Below are positions 50,572-58,288 of a DNA stretch of 64,000 nucleotides, piece after piece. The position numbers and the translations under genes are program-made. This DNA is from Burkholderiales bacterium (GTDB lineage: Bacteria; Pseudomonadota; Gammaproteobacteria; Burkholderiales; Burkholderiaceae_C): positions 620,001 through 684,000 of the forward strand of contig JACRPO010000012.1 in the NCBI GenBank assembly GCA_016223165.1. The letters run 5' to 3'. The notes below the pieces were generated by a model. The model ran no database searches. It was given only the letters and a program-made list of their open reading frames with translations, and was not told the origin of the DNA. How positions within the stretch are numbered: position 1 is the stretch's first letter; each line of letters opens with the position of its first letter.

Positions 50572-51621
50572 ATGTTGCCCATGAAGTCCTTGTCGCTGCG
50601 ACTGCTGTCCTGCCTGTTCTCGGCCTTCGTCCTGATGGCTGCGCCCGCCGCTGCGCACGCGCAGGTCGCCTCGCCGCACGCCATCGACATCCCGCGCTGG
50701 TTCAGCGACAGCTTCCTCGACTTCAAGGACGAGGTCGCCGAAGCCGCGCGCGCGGGCAGGCGCGTGATGGTCTATTTCGGCCAGGACGGTTGCCCCTACT
50801 GCAAGGCGCTGATGGTGGCCAACTTCGGCCGCGGGCCCGTGGCCGAGAAGATCACGGCGAAGACGCGCGCGCACTTCGTCGCCATCGCGCTCAACATCTG
50901 GGGCGACCGCGAGGTGCTGTGGCTCGACGGCACACGCGCCAGCGAGAAGGAGCTGGCGCGCCGCCTGGGCGTGCAGTTCACGCCGACGCTGCTGTTCCTG
51001 GACGGTGACGGGCGCATCGTGCTGCGCCTGAACGGGTACCAGCCGCCCGAACGCTTCGGGCCCATCGTTGATTGGGTGTCCGAGCGGCGCGACCGCCGCG
51101 AATCGCTGGCCGAGTACCTGGCTGCGCGCGACGCGAGCGCGCCCATCACGCCCGCGCCCACCGGCGCGTACCTGATGCGCGACCCCTCGGCTCTCGCGCG
51201 GCGGCCCGGCGGCAAACCGCTGGCGGTGCTGTTCGAGTCCGCGCGCTGCGCCGCTTGCGCCGAGATGCACCGCGAGGCGTTCCAGCGCGCGACGATGCAG
51301 CCGCTGCTCGCTCGCGTTGACGTCGCGCGCCTCTTGCCGGGCCGTCCGGCGCGCCTCGTCACGCCCGCGGGCCAGCCGGCAGAGGCGCGCGCCTTCGCGC
51401 GCGACCTGCAGATCACGCTGCACCCGACCGTGGTGTTCTTCGACGAGCGCGGCCGCGAGGTCTTCCGCTTCGACGGCGCGCTGCGTCCGTTTCATATCGA
51501 AAGCGCCTTCGACTATGTGGCCAGCGGTGCCTACGGCCGCGAGCCGCAGTTCCAGCGCTTCGTGCAGCAGCGGGCCGAGGCCCTGCGCCGGGCCGGCCAG
51601 CCTGTGGACTTGTGGCGTTAG
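50572..51621 (+). CDS. exported protein with two thioredoxin-like domains (SoxW/DsbD-gamma-like)
   Basis: 349 residues from ATG 50572 (MLPMKSLSLRLLSCLFSAFVLMAAPAAAHAQ); ATG 50581 is also possible. A signal peptide ends near AHAQ. Domain one has FGQDGCPYCKALMVANFGRG (CPYC, residues about 75-78) and FTPTLLFLDGDGRIVLRLNGYQPPERF with the cis-Pro. Domain two starts near 200 with LFESARCAACAEMHREAF (CAAC) and LHPTVVFFDERGREVFRFDG. Periplasmic thiol-disulfide exchange is likely, perhaps reduction of a specific partner. Tandem thioredoxin folds in a single chain of this kind are uncommon. Divergent from the rpiR gene. Confidence 0.88.
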   Translation: MLPMKSLSLRLLSCLFSAFVLMAAPAAAHAQVASPHAIDIPRWFSDSFLDFKDEVAEAARAGRRVMVYFGQDGCPYCKALMVANFGRGPVAEKITAKTRAHFVAIALNIWGDREVLWLDGTRASEKELARRLGVQFTPTLLFLDGDGRIVLRLNGYQPPERFGPIVDWVSERRDRRESLAEYLAARDASAPITPAPTGAYLMRDPSALARRPGGKPLAVLFESARCAACAEMHREAFQRATMQPLLARVDVARLLPGRPARLVTPAGQPAEARAFARDLQITLHPTVVFFDERGREVFRFDGALRPFHIESAFDYVASGAYGREPQFQRFVQQRAEALRRAGQPVDLWR

Positions 51622-51752
51622 CACTCCGCCGCAGGTGCCAAACGGCACACGGCACCTGGCGCGCGGCACCGCGGCCCGATCGCGGCCGCAGACGGCGACA
51701 CGTCGACTGCTTCGGACTGTTCGAAGCAATCGTCGCAGGCCACAATGAAAAC

Positions 51753-52205
51753 ATGGATGCCACGGCCTTTGCCGCCGCCTTCGGCCAGATCTACCGCGAG
51801 ACCTACCACCGCGCCGTGCGCCGCATCGGCGATGGCCGCCAAGCCTTGTCGGCTGAAACCACGGCGCTGATGCTGCACCTGTCGCAGGCCGGACCCATGA
51901 CCCTGTCGGAGCTGGCCCGGCACTTCGGGCGCGCCTTGTCCACCCTCAGCGCCAAGATCGCGGCGCTCGAGGCCGAGGGATTGCTCGCCCGCCAACGCGA
52001 CGAAGGCGATGGCCGGCGCGCGCTGGTCTGGCTCAGCGCCGCCGGCCGCCAGGCGCTCATGCAGGCGCTGCAGGTGCTGGACACCGAGCGCCTGGCAGTG
52101 GCAGCGCAAGCACTGCCGCCAGCCGAGCGGGCGCAGTTGCTCGCCACCTTGAACACCCTGATCGCGGCGCTGCCGCCCCACCACCGAGAGACCGCATCCC
52201 CATGA
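51753..52205 (+). CDS. MarR-family transcriptional regulator
   Basis: 150 residues from ATG 51753 (MDATAFAAAFGQIYRETYHRAVRRIGDGRQALSAETTALMLHL). Winged helix: GPMTLSELARHFGRALSTLSAKIAALEAEGLLARQRDEGDGRRALVWLSAAGRQAL is the classic MarR DNA-binding region with the wing DxxDGR. Flanking helices form the dimer. It overlaps the zinc-ribbon gene by 4 nt (ATGA), so the two are co-translated. The ligand and targets are unknown; MarR proteins usually repress their own operon or a neighbouring one. Confidence 0.92.
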   Translation: MDATAFAAAFGQIYRETYHRAVRRIGDGRQALSAETTALMLHLSQAGPMTLSELARHFGRALSTLSAKIAALEAEGLLARQRDEGDGRRALVWLSAAGRQALMQALQVLDTERLAVAAQALPPAERAQLLATLNTLIAALPPHHRETASP

Positions 52206-52441
52206 GCCATGCCTGCGAGAGCTGCGGCCTGCCGATCGCCAACGGCCACTACTGCTCCCATTGTGTCGATGCCGACGGCCGGCTGCAGGACTTCGACACC
52301 CGCTTCGAACGCATGGTGCAGTGGGCACTGCGCGAGACGCCAGACCTCGCCAGGGCCGAGGCCGAGGCGCGCACGCTGGCCTACATGGCGACCATGCCGG
52401 CCTGGGCGCAGCACGAGCGCGTGCTCGCGCAGGGCCGCTAG
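52202..52441 (+). CDS. small zinc-ribbon protein
   Basis: 79 residues from ATG 52202 (MSHACESCGLPIANGHYCSHCVDADGRLQDFDTRFERMVQWALRE). Two Cys pairs, C-E-S-C-G and C-S-H-C, form a zinc ribbon at the N terminus; the rest is helical (MVQWALRETPDLARAEAEARTLAYMATMPAW). It overlaps the MarR gene by 4 nt. Similar small proteins are described as 'putative zinc ribbon protein'. A role as a partner of the MarR regulator or as a metal sensor is possible but not shown. Confidence 0.8.
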   Translation: MSHACESCGLPIANGHYCSHCVDADGRLQDFDTRFERMVQWALRETPDLARAEAEARTLAYMATMPAWAQHERVLAQGR

Positions 52442-52470
52442 TCGGCGCCCGCCACCGCAAGCGCCTGGCC

Positions 52471-52593
52471 GCGACGCACTCGCCACGGCGAGTGTTGATC
52501 GCTACGCGCTCGCGGCAGCGAGTGCCCAGTCGCTGCGCGCTCGCGGCAGCGAGTGCCTGGTCGTTACACGCTCGCAGCTGCCAGCGCCTGGTC
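52471..52593. repeat. 31-bp tandem repeat (4 copies) spanning the end of the sulfhydrylase gene
   Basis: Units begin at 52471 (30 bp), 52501, 52532 and 52563 (31 bp each). The middle pair is near identical; each contains a hairpin such as CTCGC-GGCA-GCGAG. The last unit encodes the D-Q-A-L-A-A-A-S end and stop (52564) of the minus-strand sulfhydrylase gene. The other units are non-coding copies of that 3' end. Confidence 0.9.
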
Positions 52594-53898
52594 GATATCC
52601 CACAGGATGTCGTCGATGTGCTCCAGCCCCACCGAGATGCGCACCATGTCCGGCGTCACGCCGGCGGCACGCTGCTGCGCCTCGTCGAGCTGGCGGTGCG
52701 TGGTGCTGGCCGGGTGGCTGATGAGCGTGCGCGTATCGCCGATATTGACGAGGTGGCTCATGAACTGCGCGCTCTCGATGAACTTCACGCCCGCGGCTTC
52801 GCCGGCCCCGCCGCCTTCGCCCTTCGCGGCCTTCTCGCCCGACGCGCCCTTCCCGCCCTTCACACCGAAAGCGAGCAGGCCCGAAGCGCCCTTCATCTGC
52901 CGCTTCAGCAGCGCATGCTGCGGGTGGCTCTCGAGGCCGGGGTAGTTGACGAAGCTCACGCGCGGGTCGGCCTGCAGGAACTTCGCCACCGCCAGCGCGT
53001 TGGCACAGTGGCGCTCCATGCGCAGCGGCAGCGTTTCCACGCCCTGCAGGATGAGCCAGGCGCTCATCGGTGACAGCGCGGCGCCGTAGACGCGCAGCGT
53101 CTCCATGCGGCAGCGCATCGTGAAGCCGAAGTCGCCGAAAGTCTCGAAGAACTTGACGCCGTGGTAGCCGGGCGAGGGCTCGGTCATGCCGGGGAACTTG
53201 CCGTTGTCCCACGGGAACCTGCCGCTCTCGACGATGACGCCGCCCAGCGTGGTGCCGTGCCCGGCCAGGTACTTGGTGGCGCTGTGCACGACGATGTCGG
53301 CGCCGAGCGCACAGGGGTTGCACAGCGCCGGGCTCGGCACCGTGTTGTCGACGATCAGCGGCACGCCGTGCGCATGCGCCACCTCGGCCACCGCGGCGAT
53401 GTCGAGCACGATGAGGCTCGGGTTGCCGAGCGTCTCGGCGAACACGGCGCGCGTGTTCGGCCGCATCGCCGCGGCGAAAGCCTCGGGCTTCGTTGCATCG
53501 ACGAAGGTCGTCTCGATGCCGAACTTCCTCAGGTTCACGGCCAGCATCGTCACGCTGCCGCCGTAGAGCGCGCCGGCGGCGACGACATGGTCGCCCGCTT
53601 GCAGGATGGTCATCAGCGCCATCGACTCGGCCGCCATGCCCGAGGCGCTGGCCACGGCGGCGCGGCCGCCCTCGAGCGCGGCGACGCGCTCCTCCAGCGC
53701 CGCCACCGTGGGGTTGGCCAGGCGCGAGTAGATGTTGCCGAAGGTCTGCAGGTTGAACAGGTGCGCGGCGTGTTCGGCGCTGTCGAAGACGAAGCTCGTC
53801 GTCTGGTAGATCGGCAGGGCGCGCGCACCAGTGGCCGAATCGGGGATCTGGCCGGCGTGGATGGCGAGCGTCTCGGGCTTGAAGGCATGGTCGGCCAT
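52564..53898 (-). CDS. metY: O-acetylhomoserine aminocarboxypropyltransferase/cysteine synthase (MetY)
   Basis: 444 residues from ATG 53898 (MADHAFKPETLAIHAGQIPDSATGARALPIYQTTSFVFDS). PLP-enzyme motifs: IYSRLANPTVAALEERVAALEGG, SGMAAESMALMTILQAGDHVVAAGALYGGSVTML, VDNTVPSPALCNPCALGADIVVHSATKYLAGHGTTLGG with the PLP Lys, and ISHPASTTHRQLDEAQ. It makes homocysteine from O-acetylhomoserine and sulfide. An insert of about 23 residues (GGKGASGEKAAKGEGGGAGEAAG) interrupts the C-terminal domain. The gene's 3' end is tandemly duplicated downstream (31-bp repeats). Length is slightly above the usual 430. Confidence 0.94.
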   Translation of the reverse strand: MADHAFKPETLAIHAGQIPDSATGARALPIYQTTSFVFDSAEHAAHLFNLQTFGNIYSRLANPTVAALEERVAALEGGRAAVASASGMAAESMALMTILQAGDHVVAAGALYGGSVTMLAVNLRKFGIETTFVDATKPEAFAAAMRPNTRAVFAETLGNPSLIVLDIAAVAEVAHAHGVPLIVDNTVPSPALCNPCALGADIVVHSATKYLAGHGTTLGGVIVESGRFPWDNGKFPGMTEPSPGYHGVKFFETFGDFGFTMRCRMETLRVYGAALSPMSAWLILQGVETLPLRMERHCANALAVAKFLQADPRVSFVNYPGLESHPQHALLKRQMKGASGLLAFGVKGGKGASGEKAAKGEGGGAGEAAGVKFIESAQFMSHLVNIGDTRTLISHPASTTHRQLDEAQQRAAGVTPDMVRISVGLEHIDDILWDIDQALAAASV

Positions 53899-53975
53899 GC
53901 GGGCATCCTAAGCCCACTGCCGGGCGCGCGGGCTTCACCGCCGGCGTTGCCGCGGGCGAGCCCCGGGCCGGCCTC

Positions 53976-55688
53976 TTAGAAGAGAGCGCCGCCGCCTGGC
54001 CGCACCCGGCGCAGCCATTGCTCGAGCATCATCAGGATCCACACCATCTCGCCGTAGTAGCCCGGGTGCTCGGGCAGGCGCTTCTCGACGAGGGTGGTGA
54101 TGAACCCGGGCCGCACGATGCCGCGGCCGGAGAGGCTGGCCAGCGAGTCGAGCGCGAGTGCCTTCAACGCCGCATGCTTCGTCGCCCAGACGCCGAAGGG
54201 CAGGCCGAAGCCCTGCTTCTTCTTCGTGATGATCTCGTCGGGCAGGAAGCCGCGCAGCGCCTCCTTGAAGAACCAGCGCAGCTTCAGGCCCCTGAGCTTG
54301 TAGTCGGCGGGCAGCCTGAGCGAGAAGGCGAGCACCTCGTCGGCGAGGAACGGAAAGCGCACGCCGACGCCGGCCAGCGCCGTCGTGACGCGCACCTTGG
54401 GCAGGTCGCTGTCGGCGAGGGTGAAGCGCCAGTCGAAGGCGAGCGTGCGGTTGACCTCACTGCCGGTCTTGGCCATCTCCCACACCTGGCGGCGCAGGCG
54501 CGCGGGTGCACGCTCGTCGATGCGCGCGAGGAATTCGGGCATCAGCACATCAGCCAGGCCGAGCCGCAGCACGAGGTTGTAGAGCTCGTCGCGCTCGGGC
54601 ATCGGCACCTTGGCCTGCTCGATGTAGCTCTTGCCCTTTTTCAGCAGCGGCAGGTTGCCGAGCGGTGTGCGTTCGAGCAGGGGCTCCAACAAGCCCGTGC
54701 GCAGCGGCGCCGGCACACCCTGGTACCAGCCGAAGATGCGCTGCTTGGCATAGCGGCTGTTGCCGCCGAAGAGCTCGTCGCCGCCGTCGCCGGCGAGCAT
54801 GCGCGTGACGCCGTTGCCGCGCGCCACCTTGGCGCAGTAGTAGGCCGGCAGCGCCGAGCTGTTGCCGAACGGCTGGTCGTAGCTCTGGGCCACCTCGGCG
54901 ATGCTCTTCACGAGATCGTCCGGCGTCACGTAGTACTCGTGGTGCACGGTGCCGAAGTGTTTGGCCGCGATGCGCGCGAAGGCCATCTCGTCGTAGCCCT
55001 GCGCCTCGAAGCCGATGGAGTAGGTGTGCGCCGGCTGGCCGGCCGCCTTGCCGATCATGCCGGCGACGGTGGAGCTGTCGGTGCCGCCGGAGAGGAAGCA
55101 GGCGGGGATGCCGCCGGCATCGCCGTCGAGATCACGCTTCACCGCCGCTTCGAGCGTGGCGCGGAACTCGCCCTGCAGCGCATCGAACGACACCGGCGCG
55201 CGGCCGGCGTCCTCGAAGCTCGCGGTCCAGTATGGCGCCACGGTGAGCTCGCCGCGCTCGAACCAGGCCATGTGGCCGGCAGGCAGGCGCAGCACGTCCC
55301 TGAAGACGGTCCGCGGCGAAGGGATGCAGTGGAAGTAGAGGTAGTCGAAGATCGCCTGCGGGTCGAGCGCATCGTCGCTCGCGACGAGCTCGTCGGCGCG
55401 CTCGCCGAAGCGCAGCGCGCCCTCCTGCAGGCGATAGCAAAGCGTGCGCATCGCGAAGCGGTCGACGGCCAGCAGCGTGCGGCCGCTCGCGGCGTCGCGG
55501 TGGCCGAAGGCAAAGGCGCCGGTCAGCGCCGCTACCGCGGCCATCGCGGCTTCGCGACCTTGCGCCACGGCGGCGGCGATGCCGGCGGGGACATCGGTGA
55601 GCGCGGCCGCGCCGGCTGCCGGTGCGCCGGCGGTGACACGGCCTGTGGTGGCGAGCCGTTCGTTGGCCGAATGGATGAGAGATGACAT
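53976..55688 (-). CDS. asparagine-synthetase-like protein lacking the N-terminal glutaminase cysteine
   Basis: 570 residues from ATG 55688 (MSSLIHSANERLATTGRVTAGAP). The synthetase domain is intact: CFLSGGTDSSTVAGM (the P-loop PPi motif, SGGLDSS in most), AGDGGDELFGGNSRY, and FLPDEIITKKKQGFGLPFG. In place of the usual M-C-G-I amidotransferase start there is an Ala-rich stretch, and only the second half of the Ntn glutaminase domain remains (LTGAFAFGHRDAASGRTLLAVDRFAMRTLCYRLQEGALRFGERADELVAS). Without Cys2 it cannot hydrolyse glutamine, so it may use ammonia or have another amidation role, or be a modified asparagine-synthase-fold enzyme. It lies beside the lipoprotein/cardiolipin synthase cluster. 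Confidence 0.88.
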   Translation of the reverse strand: MSSLIHSANERLATTGRVTAGAPAAGAAALTDVPAGIAAAVAQGREAAMAAVAALTGAFAFGHRDAASGRTLLAVDRFAMRTLCYRLQEGALRFGERADELVASDDALDPQAIFDYLYFHCIPSPRTVFRDVLRLPAGHMAWFERGELTVAPYWTASFEDAGRAPVSFDALQGEFRATLEAAVKRDLDGDAGGIPACFLSGGTDSSTVAGMIGKAAGQPAHTYSIGFEAQGYDEMAFARIAAKHFGTVHHEYYVTPDDLVKSIAEVAQSYDQPFGNSSALPAYYCAKVARGNGVTRMLAGDGGDELFGGNSRYAKQRIFGWYQGVPAPLRTGLLEPLLERTPLGNLPLLKKGKSYIEQAKVPMPERDELYNLVLRLGLADVLMPEFLARIDERAPARLRRQVWEMAKTGSEVNRTLAFDWRFTLADSDLPKVRVTTALAGVGVRFPFLADEVLAFSLRLPADYKLRGLKLRWFFKEALRGFLPDEIITKKKQGFGLPFGVWATKHAALKALALDSLASLSGRGIVRPGFITTLVEKRLPEHPGYYGEMVWILMMLEQWLRRVRPGGGALF

Positions 55689-55902
55689 GGGAACGTGGCG
55701 CGCGCAGGTGGAGGCGGCGCGCATTGTGGTGCAGCACCTGCGATGCGGCGCCCACGGGCCGCAGCGGCCGAGGCGGGCCGGTGATGCCTTTCACAACCGG
55801 GCAGGTCGGAATGCACGAACGGCCCACGAAGGGCCGCCCGCCTCGGGACGTGCCCGCCTCTGACGGCAGCGCAACGGCGGCAACAGGCCGCCGCGCCGCG
55901 CC

Positions 55903-57069
55903 TCAGCCCGGATTCGTGCGCTTGAACTGCGGCGGCGGCGCGAACTGCGAGTCCCGCGTCGGCTCGACGCGCCAGCTCTTCACTTCCTGCGTGAACGACA
56001 GCAGCGGCCGTTCGGCGCCGCCCGCCGCGCCGCCGGAGGCCGAGCCGCCGCCGCCGAAGAGGCTCGAGAGCGCGCCGGCCACGCCTGTCGGGCTCGTCGG
56101 ACTCGCACCCGCTCCACCCTCGGCGGCCGCGCCGCCGCAGGCATTGCCGCGGTAGAAGAGCTTCAGCTGCGTGAGGATCGGCTGCCCCTTCACGCGCTCC
56201 ATCTGCCGCCCGATGTTGAACAGCGCCGTGCGGTCGGCCGCCGACATCGACTGCGCGAAGTAGCGGTTCATCATCTCCATGAACTGCGGCGGAATCACGG
56301 CCGCGCGAGCGACGCTCGCGGCGGCGGCGCGCGCGTACTGCGCCTCCATCGCCATCGCGTCGCGCATGGCCGGCGTGCCCGGCGTCGTCCACAGGTCGAT
56401 GGTCAGCTGCAGCGTCGAGCGGCGCTTCTCGGGGTCCTCGAAGGCGACGCTCCAGTCCACCGCGTACTGCTCGGTGTCGAAGCCGTTGATCGCCTTGCGT
56501 TGCGCCGTCGGCTTGACGTTGAACGTGTTGCTCGCCACGCGCATCGTGCAGCCGGGGTCGCGCGTCGAACGCGGCGGCTCCTGCTGGCGCGGCGGCTGCT
56601 GCTGCGCCGGCGGCGCGGGGCAGCCGGTGAGCGGGCACTCGGTGTACTCGGCGCGCGGAATGTCCAGTGCGTAGACGAGCCGGCGATCGAGCCGCGTGAT
56701 GGTGGCGCTGCCGGTGTTGGACATCAGGAAGCGCGACACCGTGCCCGTGCCCTTGATCGAACTCTCCTCGCGCCGGCGGTCGGCGCGTGTCCAGGTGCTG
56801 CTCGTGCCTTCGAAGGGGAAGAAGCCGGCCAGGCCTTCGCTCGCCAGCGACACGACCTGCACGGCGGTGGGCAAGGCGGGCGACGTATCGGCCGCCGCGG
56901 CGGCGGGCGGCGTCGACGACGCGCCGGACCCGCCGAACGGGCCCAGCGGCATGTTGGGCATGCTGCCGCATGCTGCCAGCCCACCGGCACCGGCGACAGC
57001 CGTCAGCGCGCCGATGCGAACGGTCCTTGCCATCCCGCGCAACCTGCTCACCACGCCCATCACACGCAT
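55903..57069 (-). CDS. putative exported lipoprotein of unknown function
   Basis: 388 residues from ATG 57069, which has the strong ribosome site GAGGAGAG 4 nt upstream; ATG 57093 would add 8 residues. N terminus MRVMGVVSRLRGMARTVRIGALTAVAGAGGLAACGSMPNMPLGPFGG has a lipobox LAAC. The body has Cys-rich CPLTGCPAPP, a short Gln/Pro repeat (QQQPPRQQEPPRS) and DPGCTMRVASNTFNV, then a beta-rich part (VDWSVAFEDPEKRRSTLQLTIDLW). The C terminus is Gly/Ser-rich (LFGGGGSASGGAAGG). No recognised domain. Genes on this strand are co-oriented with the cardiolipin synthase operon (53 nt upstream), so it may be its last gene. Confidence 0.75.
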   Translation of the reverse strand: MRVMGVVSRLRGMARTVRIGALTAVAGAGGLAACGSMPNMPLGPFGGSGASSTPPAAAAADTSPALPTAVQVVSLASEGLAGFFPFEGTSSTWTRADRRREESSIKGTGTVSRFLMSNTGSATITRLDRRLVYALDIPRAEYTECPLTGCPAPPAQQQPPRQQEPPRSTRDPGCTMRVASNTFNVKPTAQRKAINGFDTEQYAVDWSVAFEDPEKRRSTLQLTIDLWTTPGTPAMRDAMAMEAQYARAAAASVARAAVIPPQFMEMMNRYFAQSMSAADRTALFNIGRQMERVKGQPILTQLKLFYRGNACGGAAAEGGAGASPTSPTGVAGALSSLFGGGGSASGGAAGGAERPLLSFTQEVKSWRVEPTRDSQFAPPPQFKRTNPG

Positions 57070-57121
57070 CACGCTCTCCTCATTCGACGGCATTCGAGGA
57101 TCGCGCGCAGGCGCCGCGAAG

Positions 57122-58288
57122 TCAACCCGCGGCGCCGCCCCCGGCGCGGCGCCGCGGCCGCATCTCGATCCATGCGAAGAGGCCGGCCGCGAGCGCGAGC
57201 GGCGCGAGATAGTAGACAGCCCGGTAGGCCAGCAGCGCGGCCAGCAGCGGCGCCTCGCCGACACGCTGCGCGAGCAGCATCACGAACACCGCCTCCAGCA
57301 CGCCGAGCCCGGCCGGCACGTGCGTGACGACGCCGGCCACCGCGGCCAGCAGCAGCACGCCGAGCACGCCGGGGTAGTCGGCGCGCCCTTGCAGCAGCGC
57401 GTGCACCACCGCGCCGATCAGCAGCCAGTTGGCCGACGCGAGAGCCAGTTGAAGCAGCGCCAGCGGCCCCGAGGGCAGGTGCACCTCGTGGCCGCGCACG
57501 CGCCAGCTGCGCCGCAAGTGCCCCTCTCGCCCTTCTCGCCCTTCTCGCCCTTCTCGCCCCTCTCGCCCCTCTCCCCTCTGCGCGAGGAAGCAAAGCACCA
57601 CGTACCCCACCGCGCCGAGGCACAGGCCGAGCCCCGCGAAGCGCAGCCCCGTGCCGCCGAGCGCCCATGCCGCCGGCAGCTCCGGCGGCGACGAAAGCAG
57701 CAGGCCGCCAGCCACGGCGGCATAGCCCAGCCAGTTGGTCATGAGGCTCAGCACCAGCACCTGCGAGGTGGTGGCCAAGTCGAGGCCCAGGCGCGCGTAG
57801 AGCCGGTAACGCACGGCGACGCCGCCGACGATGGCGCCCAGGTTGAGGTTGAACACATAGGAGACGAAGGTGACGCCCAGCACCTGCAGCGTCTTCAACC
57901 GGTGGCCGGTGTGCCGCCTGCCGACGAGGTCGAAGGTCGCATAGAGGGCATGGCTGGCCAGCGCCAGGCCCGCGGCGGTGAGCACGGCGTGCAGCGGCAG
58001 GGCACGCAAGGCCGCGAGCACCGCCGAGTAGTCGATCGACCGCGCGTGGTTCAGCAGCAGCGCGACGACGATGACCGCGAAGAGGACCGCGAGCACGCGC
58101 CGGGCGCGGCCCCAGCGGGTGCGGGTGGCGGCGGGCCGGCCGGGCGGGCCGGCCGCGTCGCGCTCGCCGGCAGGCGGCTGTCCTGCCTGCCCTGCCTGCC
58201 TTGCCGTTCTTGCCGCTCTTGCCGCTCTGTCCTTCGCCGCCGCGCTGCCACGGTGACGTACGCGCTCAGCGGACGTCTCAGGGGACAT
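57122..58288 (-). CDS. flippase-like membrane protein (UPF0104/YbhN/AglD-like)
   Basis: 388 residues from ATG 58288, overlapping the cardiolipin synthase end by 11 nt. A cytoplasmic Arg/Ala/Gly-rich N terminus (residues 1-60) is followed by seven or eight membrane helices of the lysylphosphatidylglycerol-synthase N-terminal/UPF0104 type (HALYATFDLVGRRHTGHRLKTLQVLGVTFVSYVFNLNLGAIVGGVAVRYRLY, GLLLSS..., THVPAGLGVLEAVFVMLLAQR). A charged loop near residue 240 is a 9-bp repeat (EGR x5, 57521-57574). In E. coli the homologous ybhN gene follows clsB, the same order as here, so a lipid-translocation role is plausible. Confidence 0.88.
   Translation of the reverse strand: MSPETSAERVRHRGSAAAKDRAARAARTARQAGQAGQPPAGERDAAGPPGRPAATRTRWGRARRVLAVLFAVIVVALLLNHARSIDYSAVLAALRALPLHAVLTAAGLALASHALYATFDLVGRRHTGHRLKTLQVLGVTFVSYVFNLNLGAIVGGVAVRYRLYARLGLDLATTSQVLVLSLMTNWLGYAAVAGGLLLSSPPELPAAWALGGTGLRFAGLGLCLGAVGYVVLCFLAQRGEGREGREGREGREGREGHLRRSWRVRGHEVHLPSGPLALLQLALASANWLLIGAVVHALLQGRADYPGVLGVLLLAAVAGVVTHVPAGLGVLEAVFVMLLAQRVGEAPLLAALLAYRAVYYLAPLALAAGLFAWIEMRPRRRAGGGAAG
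57521..57574. repeat. 9-bp tandem repeat (6 units) in the flippase-like gene
   Basis: Units of CCCTTCTCG or CCCCTCTCG repeat six times from 57521; the minus strand encodes E-G-R repeats in a cytoplasmic loop. Whole codons, so copy-number change keeps the frame. Confidence 0.95.

Noticed and set aside
41438..52593. Tandem repeats as a CRISPR array.
   Set aside because: Repeat units are directly adjacent without spacers, number three to seven, and no cas genes are nearby.
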